This document shows positions 59,564 through 64,000 of a stretch of DNA of 64,000 nucleotides, piece after piece; the stretch's first letter is position 1, and every line of letters begins with the position of its first letter. Made by a program: the position numbers and the translations under genes. Source of the DNA: Moorella sp. E308F. Lineage in GTDB: Bacteria; Bacillota; DSM-521; Neomoorellales; Neomoorellaceae. The DNA lies in contig NZ_BJKN01000001.1 in the NCBI RefSeq assembly GCF_006538365.1, positions 1,111,583 to 1,175,582 of the forward strand. The letters run 5' to 3'. Below the pieces are notes generated by a model, which was not told the DNA's origin, made no database searches, and saw nothing but the letters and a program-made list of their open reading frames with translations.

Positions 59564-60985
59564 GTGCCAGGAACATTTTTTGGCTTTAACACTGCCCTGC
59601 GCGGCATGCAGGCCCAGCAGCGGGGCATTTACACGACTGCCCACAATATCGCCAACGCCAACACCGAGGGCTACACCCGCCAGCGGGTGGTTCTGGCTAC
59701 CCTGCCAGCCTATCCCGTCCCATCCATGAACCATCCCGGCGGCCAGGGCTGGCAAATCGGCACCGGTGTCGACAGCCAGGAAACTCGCCGTATGCGGGAC
59801 GAATTTTTAGACACCCAGATCCGCCGGGAAACCGGAACCCTGGGGCAGTGGGAGCAGATCCAGGATGTCTTAGAGCAGGTGGAGATTGTCTTTAACGAGC
59901 CTTCAGACACCGGCCTGAGCACTCTGATGAGCCAGTTCTGGGCCGCCTGGCAGGAACTCTCCAAGTACGCCGAAAGTTCCCCCGTAAGGACCACAGTAGT
60001 TGAAACGGCTAACGCCCTGGCGGAGGCCTTTAACCACAGCGCCGCCCAGTTAGAAACGATTAAGAACGATATTGACCAGACTATTGAATTGAAGGTCAAA
60101 GAAATAAACTCCCTGGCCCAGCAGATAGCGGATCTAAACGGGCAGATCAAAAATATCGTCACCGTCGGTGACCAGCCAAACGATCTGCTGGATCAAAGGG
60201 ATTTGTTGCTGGACAGGTTGGGTAAGATGATTGATTTTACTGTTACTACATCTAGTAACGGCACCATTACCATTACATTAGGTGGTGGAGGAAACTTAGT
60301 AGAAGAGGTAGATGGCAGTACTACCATTCATAAACTTCAATCTTCAGGTTCAGATGTTAGTTGGGTAGAGGAGGACACTCAACCACCTTTAACTATTTCT
60401 AATGGCGAGTTGTTTGGTTTACAAAAGGTCAAGAGTGAAGTAGAAACCTATTTAACAAATCTAGACACTCTGGCCGGCGAACTGGCAACGGCAGTGAATA
60501 ATGAACATAAAAAAGGTGTGGATTTATCCGGAACAGGAGGAGAAGATTTTTTCGTTGCTGAGGATGGAGGCTCGATTACAGCAGCCAATATCCAAGTAAA
60601 CCCTAATATTCAAGCTGATGTTACCAAAATTGCAGCAGCAACCGCCGGGGGTGGGCCAGGCGACGGCAGCATTGCCTTGGCCATAGCCCAACTGCAACAT
60701 AAGTTGATACCAAGTCTTTCCAATGCCACCTTCGACGACTACTACAAAAACTTCACCGCCAAGTTGGGCGTCGACGCCCATGAAGCCGTCCGCATGACCA
60801 CCAACCAGGGCGTCCTGGTGGACCAGCTAACCAACCGTAAAGAATCCATCTCCGGTGTCTCCCTGGACGAAGAAATGGCTAATATGATCCAGTACCAGCG
60901 GGCTTACGAAGCCGCGGCCAGGATGATTACCACCCTGGACGCCATGCTTGATAAAATCATTAACGGCATGGGGGTAACCCGTTAA
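59564..60985 (+). CDS. flgK: Flagellar hook-associated protein FlgK
   Basis: 473 residues. The N-terminus (FGFNTALRGMQAQQRGIYTTAHNIANANTEGYTRQRVVL cut to its theme) and the C-terminus (SGVSLDEEMANMIQYQRAYEAAARMITTLDAMLD cut to its theme) are the conserved rod/hook-type ends. The middle (about residues 225-350) is shorter than in enterobacteria and its DNA is AT-richer than the flanks, as in surface-exposed, variable domains. Start GTG 59564. Works with FlgN and FlgM upstream. Confidence 0.93.
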   Translation: MPGTFFGFNTALRGMQAQQRGIYTTAHNIANANTEGYTRQRVVLATLPAYPVPSMNHPGGQGWQIGTGVDSQETRRMRDEFLDTQIRRETGTLGQWEQIQDVLEQVEIVFNEPSDTGLSTLMSQFWAAWQELSKYAESSPVRTTVVETANALAEAFNHSAAQLETIKNDIDQTIELKVKEINSLAQQIADLNGQIKNIVTVGDQPNDLLDQRDLLLDRLGKMIDFTVTTSSNGTITITLGGGGNLVEEVDGSTTIHKLQSSGSDVSWVEEDTQPPLTISNGELFGLQKVKSEVETYLTNLDTLAGELATAVNNEHKKGVDLSGTGGEDFFVAEDGGSITAANIQVNPNIQADVTKIAAATAGGGPGDGSIALAIAQLQHKLIPSLSNATFDDYYKNFTAKLGVDAHEAVRMTTNQGVLVDQLTNRKESISGVSLDEEMANMIQYQRAYEAAARMITTLDAMLDKIINGMGVTR

Positions 60986-61005
60986 CCGGAGGATAAAAGC
61001 GGCAG

Positions 61006-61240
61006 GTGGACGTATTAAAACACTGCAACCTCTGTCCCCGGGCCTGCGGGGTTAACTGCCTGGCCGGTGAACGCGGTTTTTGCCGGGCCGGAGATCTGCC
61101 GAAGGTAGCTAAAGCATTTCTGCACGCTTACGGCTGCCGAATATGAAACAGTCCTCGACTACTTTGAAAACCTTGGCCTTGAAAATGGCTATTATCAGGA
61201 GCTAGAGACAGCTACAACGGCCTATATCCCTGAATTTTAA
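61006..61240 (+). pseudogene. Radical SAM (PflA/PflX-like) protein with internal deletion
   Basis: From GTG 61006 the frame reads CNLCPRACGVNCLAGERGFC, the N-terminal cysteine-rich opening of PflX-type radical SAM proteins, and stops at TGA 61144-61146. From 61139 another frame gives YETVLDYFENLGLENGYYQE to TAA 61238-61240, which looks like the family C-terminus. About 200 residues including the CxxxCxxC site are missing. The rest of the gap to 61409 has only a lone AGGAGGT at 61273 with no gene. Confidence 0.6.
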
Positions 61241-61409
61241 GATTACAGGTTTAAATGGAGTTGCAAAATTTTAGGAGGTACGCTATACTAAAAGAGCCTC
61301 TAAAGAACGTTGGCCTGGCCTACTACTAACTATCTCCCCTGGGATAGCCCTGGTAAGTATGGTACATGCCCGTTAGCTTTAGGGAGACTATCTTGTGGGG
61401 AGAAGTAAG

Positions 61410-61727
61410 ATGTTTTATCAGGACAAAACCTTGACCTGCAAAGAATGCGGCAAAGAGTTTATCTTTACGGCCGGCCAGCAGGAATTTTTCGCTGAAAAGG
61501 GTTTTACCAACGAACCGTCCCGGTGTCCCGATTGCCGGGCCGCCCGGAAAGCGCGCCAGGGCGGTAGCCAGAGGCGCAACGATTTCCGATCCGGTCCCCG
61601 GCAGATGTACAGGGCTATTTGCAGCCAGTGCGGTTCCATTACGGAAGTGCCTTTTGAGCCCCGTGGCGACCGGCCGGTATACTGCCGGGAGTGCTACAAC
61701 AGTATGAGGGTCAGAAATTACCGTTAG
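61410..61727 (+). CDS. Zinc-ribbon protein
   Basis: About 105 residues with two zinc-binding units: CKECGKEFIFTAGQQEFFAEKGF...CPDC (a zf-trcl-type probable zinc ribbon) and CSQCGSITEVPFEP...YCREC (CxxC-CxxC). The middle is Arg-rich and should bind nucleic acid. GTG 61395 is also open, but GGGGAGAAG lies just before ATG 61410. Common in Clostridia; function unknown. Confidence 0.85.
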   Translation: MFYQDKTLTCKECGKEFIFTAGQQEFFAEKGFTNEPSRCPDCRAARKARQGGSQRRNDFRSGPRQMYRAICSQCGSITEVPFEPRGDRPVYCRECYNSMRVRNYR

Positions 61728-61755
61728 CTTGGGAAGCCTCCGAGGGGCTTTAGAT

Positions 61756-61788
61756 GAAACCCGGCTTGGCACTGAAGCCGGGTTTCGT
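61756..61788 (+). terminator. Bidirectional terminator
   Basis: A perfect 12-pair stem GAAACCCGGCTT (61756-61767) with AAGCCGGGTTTC (61775-61786). It serves the zinc-ribbon gene and the convergent coiled-coil gene. Confidence 0.75.
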
Positions 61789-61796
61789 ACTGGTTG

Positions 61797-62879
61797 TTAT
61801 CTTTCCAGGATCAGTACCATCTTTCCCGGTTCCAGGGATATATTTTTAAACTTTAAACCATAATCCGGGGGCGGTAAATTCAGGATCAGCTTGTCCCGCG
61901 GCAGGAGCTCGGTCCAGGTGGAGGGATCAAGGGGCAGGCCGGCGAAGGCCACATTTTGCGGGGTAAATAGGAGTTGGTGGGGGCCATAAACCTGGAGGGT
62001 ACCCTGGATCTCAAAGTCAGGTCCCGGTATTTTTATAACTTCACCTGGCAGGAACAGGCGGATGTCCCGCAGTTGTTCTTGCGAACCCAGTAGGGTTTTA
62101 TTGAGGTTTTGCTGACTGAAGGCAGCTACTACCTCGCCTCGGTCTAAATTAACCTGAATAGAATCCGGCCGTAAGCTTCGCCAGGGCAGGGCTGGCAACT
62201 GTTGCAAAAGATATTGCAAAGCCGGCAGGGCTCCGGCCCAGGCTTTCTCCAGGGCCAGCAGGTCCCGGGCCCAGGTGGTATTTTGCTGGCGCAGGGCTTT
62301 AAGCTTCTTTTCCTGTTCTTCCTTTAGTGCCGCCAGATTTTTTTGAGCCGCCAGGCAGGCTTCCCGGGCCAGTTGCAGTTCCCTTTCTTTGGCCGCCACC
62401 AGGCTGCTTTTTTCCCGGGCCAGGCTGGCCAGGGCCAGGTTATGACGGACGATACCGAAGAAATGACCGGCCAGGTGCTTTAATAATTCCCAGCGGATAA
62501 AAAAATCAGGCAAGTTGTTACTTAAAAAAGCAGCCGTTATAAAGGGAGAAGAGCCATAGATGTAAAAAAAGCGTAAACTGCGGCCGAAATCCCGGCGCCC
62601 GGCAGCCAGATCAGCCTCCGCCCGGTCCAGTGCGGCCCGGGCAGCCCGCAGCTCTTCCTGGACAATTTCCAGGCGTTTTGCCAGCTCCTGGTTCTCGGCA
62701 GTGATCTTTTGTAAGCGCGCGTCCAGGCGCAGGATATCCTGCAGGATACGGCTTTCCTGGTTCTGGCTGTCCTGAAGGCGCTGCCGTAAGGCATCTTTTA
62801 TATCCACGGCCCCGGAGGCGGGAATATTAACGGCCAATAAAAAAAAGAAGATCGTCAGCCAAACTATCCGGCGGCGCAT
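61797..62879 (-). CDS. Secreted coiled-coil protein (CwlO/PcsB N-terminal-like)
   Basis: 360 residues with a signal peptide (RRIVWLTIFFFLLAVNIPASG) and long coiled coils (about 28-115 and 165-220) flanking GRSLRFFYIYGSSPFITAAFLS, a pattern seen in the regulatory N-terminal domains of PcsB/CwlO-type cell wall proteins and EnvC-like activators. The C-terminal ~120 residues are beta-rich and unlike NlpC/P60 or LytM catalytic domains. So it is more likely a cell wall structural or regulatory protein than a hydrolase. Confidence 0.65.
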   Translation of the reverse strand: MRRRIVWLTIFFFLLAVNIPASGAVDIKDALRQRLQDSQNQESRILQDILRLDARLQKITAENQELAKRLEIVQEELRAARAALDRAEADLAAGRRDFGRSLRFFYIYGSSPFITAAFLSNNLPDFFIRWELLKHLAGHFFGIVRHNLALASLAREKSSLVAAKERELQLAREACLAAQKNLAALKEEQEKKLKALRQQNTTWARDLLALEKAWAGALPALQYLLQQLPALPWRSLRPDSIQVNLDRGEVVAAFSQQNLNKTLLGSQEQLRDIRLFLPGEVIKIPGPDFEIQGTLQVYGPHQLLFTPQNVAFAGLPLDPSTWTELLPRDKLILNLPPPDYGLKFKNISLEPGKMVLILER

Positions 62880-62970
62880 TGTTTTCCCTCCCGGTTATAA
62901 TATTCGCCAGGCAAGGGCTAAATCCTGCTGTCGATGGAAAAAGATGTAAAATTTATCCATTAAGTCGACC

Positions 62971-62999
62971 TTGACAGGCTTATGCGAAAAGATTATAAT
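62971..62999 (+). promoter_or_regulatory. Consensus sigma-A promoter of the tRNA genes
   Basis: TTGACA (62971-62976) and TATAAT (62994-62999) with a 17-base spacer: a perfect consensus promoter 21 bases before tRNA-Ala. Confidence 0.85.
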
Positions 63000-63019
63000 A
63001 AAACCTGCATTGATAGTAA

Positions 63020-63095
<76 letters not shown>

Positions 63096-63108
63096 CAAGG
63101 TTTTATAG

Positions 63109-63183
63109 GGGCGCGTAGCTCAGTGGGAGAGCGCTTGACTCACATTCAAGAGGTCGCAGGTTCAATCCCTGCCGTGCCCACCA
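63109..63183 (+). tRNA. tRNA-Val (anticodon CAC)
   Basis: Acceptor GGGCGCG/CGTGCCC, D arm GCTC/GAGC, anticodon stem CTTGA/TCAAG with loop CTCACAT (anticodon CAC), T arm GCAGG/CCTGC with loop TTCAATC, and encoded CCA. 13 bases after tRNA-Ala, so co-transcribed. Confidence 0.95.
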
Positions 63184-63217
63184 GGATAGTTAAGCAGTTT
63201 CAAGGGCTTCAAGCATC

Positions 63218-63263
63218 GTGAACAGCTTCCTGTTAGGAGAAACAGGAAGCTGTTCACATTTTG
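63218..63263 (+). terminator. Long hairpin terminator after the tRNA genes
   Basis: A perfect 17-pair stem: GTGAACAGCTTCCTGTT (63218-63234) with its complement at 63241-63257, a six-base loop and ATTTTGTT after it. Confidence 0.8.
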
Positions 63264-63320
63264 TTCACCTGCAACCCAGGGCCGGCAGTCATGAGTTGCC
63301 GGCTACAGGGGGGCTAAAAT

Positions 63321-63704
63321 ATGGGTACCCAACCTGACGAACTGGCTGCTTATTATGCGAAAAAATACCCTTTGACTTTTACCGACGATTATTCAAAAAC
63401 TGACCCTTTCCTAACCGAGCTTTATAGGGAAGCCTGGCAGGTTGCTGTCCGAGCTGCGGCCATATTAAAAGAGCGATATGGTGCCCAAAAAGTGGTGGCC
63501 TTCGGCTCTTTGGTTGATCGATCCCGCTTTTCGCACTGGTCCGATGTTGACCTGGCGGCGTGGGGCATCCCGGACAACCGGTTCTACGCCGCAGTGGGGG
63601 CGGTGACGGGTCTTAGTGAAAAGTTTAAAGTTGACCTAGTTGACCCGGAAGACTGCCGCGCATCTTTACGCAGGGCTATAGAAAGCGAAGGGGTTGAGCT
63701 ATGA
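63321..63704 (+). CDS. MNT-type nucleotidyltransferase antitoxin
   Basis: 127 residues with the minimal nucleotidyltransferase motif VVAFGSLVDRSRFSHWSDVDLA (GS...DxD, about residues 57-75) and a following catalytic-type Asp (KVDLVDPEDC). In MNT/HepT modules this enzyme AMPylates and silences the HepT toxin. It is intact while its partner downstream is broken. It overlaps that partner by four bases. Confidence 0.8.
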   Translation: MGTQPDELAAYYAKKYPLTFTDDYSKTDPFLTELYREAWQVAVRAAAILKERYGAQKVVAFGSLVDRSRFSHWSDVDLAAWGIPDNRFYAAVGAVTGLSEKFKVDLVDPEDCRASLRRAIESEGVEL

Positions 63705-64000
63705 AAAAGAAGTACCTTGCCCTGGTCGGCCGCATCCGAGAGGAGCTCGCTGAAATCCAGCAGGCCGTCGACCGCGCCCGAACCGGATAGGAACGCTATC
63801 AACTTACAGGCGATGATTTTTACCTTGACAGCGTAGCTTTTAATCTTCACAGCTTTTATACGGGGCTGGAGAGGATTTTTGAACTAGTTGCCATCAATCT
63901 GGAGCAAAGTAAGCCGGAGGGGCAAAACTGGCATCAGAGCTCTTGCACCAGATGGCGGTTGAGATTGAACTGATACGTCCCCCTGTCATCTCCAGGGAAA
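63701..64000 (+). pseudogene. Broken HepT-like (DUF86-type) toxin, cut by window end
   Basis: From ATG 63701 the frame reads MKKKYLALVGRIREELAEIQ, then meets TAG at 63788-63790. The same frame then resumes HepT-like sequence (DDFYLDSVAFNLHSFYTGLE, FELVAINLEQSKP), and near 63935 a second frameshift moves the homology to another frame (LLHQMAVEIELIRPPVISRE) that runs off the window. One nonsense and one frameshift lesion therefore inactivate the toxin. Confidence 0.65.

Overview
The window looks like a chromosomal segment of a thermophilic, anaerobic, spore-forming-type Firmicute close to Moorella (Clostridia). This is inferred from gene content and style: a tungsten/molybdenum aldehyde:ferredoxin oxidoreductase operon, methylthioadenosine salvage genes, the HtpX/PspA stress cluster, flagellar and chemotaxis genes, frequent GTG/TTG starts with strong Shine-Dalgarno sites, and a fairly GC-rich background broken by AT-richer islands. 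No rRNA or CRISPR array is present. Two tRNA genes lie near the right end.

Layout. 0-6 kb: an accessory region with an orphan VirD4/TraG-type coupling protein, gene debris, and a compact AT-rich three-gene operon that I read as an ABC-three-component (ABC-3C) conflict system, followed by remnants of a CopG-type antitoxin and a DUF3800 gene. 6-10 kb: an ACT-domain protein, a membrane protein, a possible group II intron remnant, a Wzz-like protein and a secreted copper-amine-oxidase-N-domain protein. 10.3-18.3 kb: a nitrogen fixation operon nifH-nifI1-nifI2-nifD-nifK-nifE-nifB-nifV. It has no nifN, and its NifD mixes Mo-type and V-type signatures. 18.4-22.3 kb: an AIR-synthase relic, mtnA, mtnP, an LD-carboxypeptidase and a DUF1540 protein. 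22.4-25.3 kb: SHOCT protein, HtpX, PspAB, PspA and PspAA, an envelope stress operon. 25.4-28.1 kb: an SLH-like secreted protein, DedA and Xpt. 28.4-32.5 kb: ferredoxin-like subunit, AOR, MoaD/ThiS-like protein and an FAD oxidoreductase. 32.5-33.3 kb: small and broken genes.

33.4-41.0 kb: a sigma-54 enhancer-binding regulator (PrpR_N-PAS-AAA-HTH) followed by a strong -24/-12 promoter with palindromic upstream sites. That promoter drives a four-carbon acid sugar kinase, a PdxA2-type dehydrogenase, a GntP permease, a broken UroD-like gene and a LarA-family protein: a D-threonate/D-erythronate-type catabolic operon. 41.0-45.3 kb: toxin-antitoxin genes (VapBC-like, MazEF-like, a PIN relic) around a hendecad-repeat coiled-coil protein and an MBL-fold hydrolase. 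45.3-52.7 kb: CinA, HtrA, an APC permease, an M1 peptidase and a polysaccharide deacetylase. 52.8-61.0 kb: a c-di-GMP-I riboswitch ahead of a chemoreceptor gene, then cheW-cheA-cheB and flgM-flgN-flgK behind a sigma-28-type promoter. 61.0-64.0 kb: a radical SAM relic, a zinc-ribbon protein, a secreted coiled-coil protein, tRNA-Ala(CGC) and tRNA-Val(CAC) behind a consensus promoter, an MNT nucleotidyltransferase and a broken HepT-like partner cut by the window end.

The most unusual feature is the nif operon: nitrogenase catalytic and P-cluster ligands are intact but NifN is missing and NifD carries a V-nitrogenase-like cofactor loop. The ABC-3C operon is the clearest candidate defence system. 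All functional calls are by eye from sequence motifs; no database search was run.
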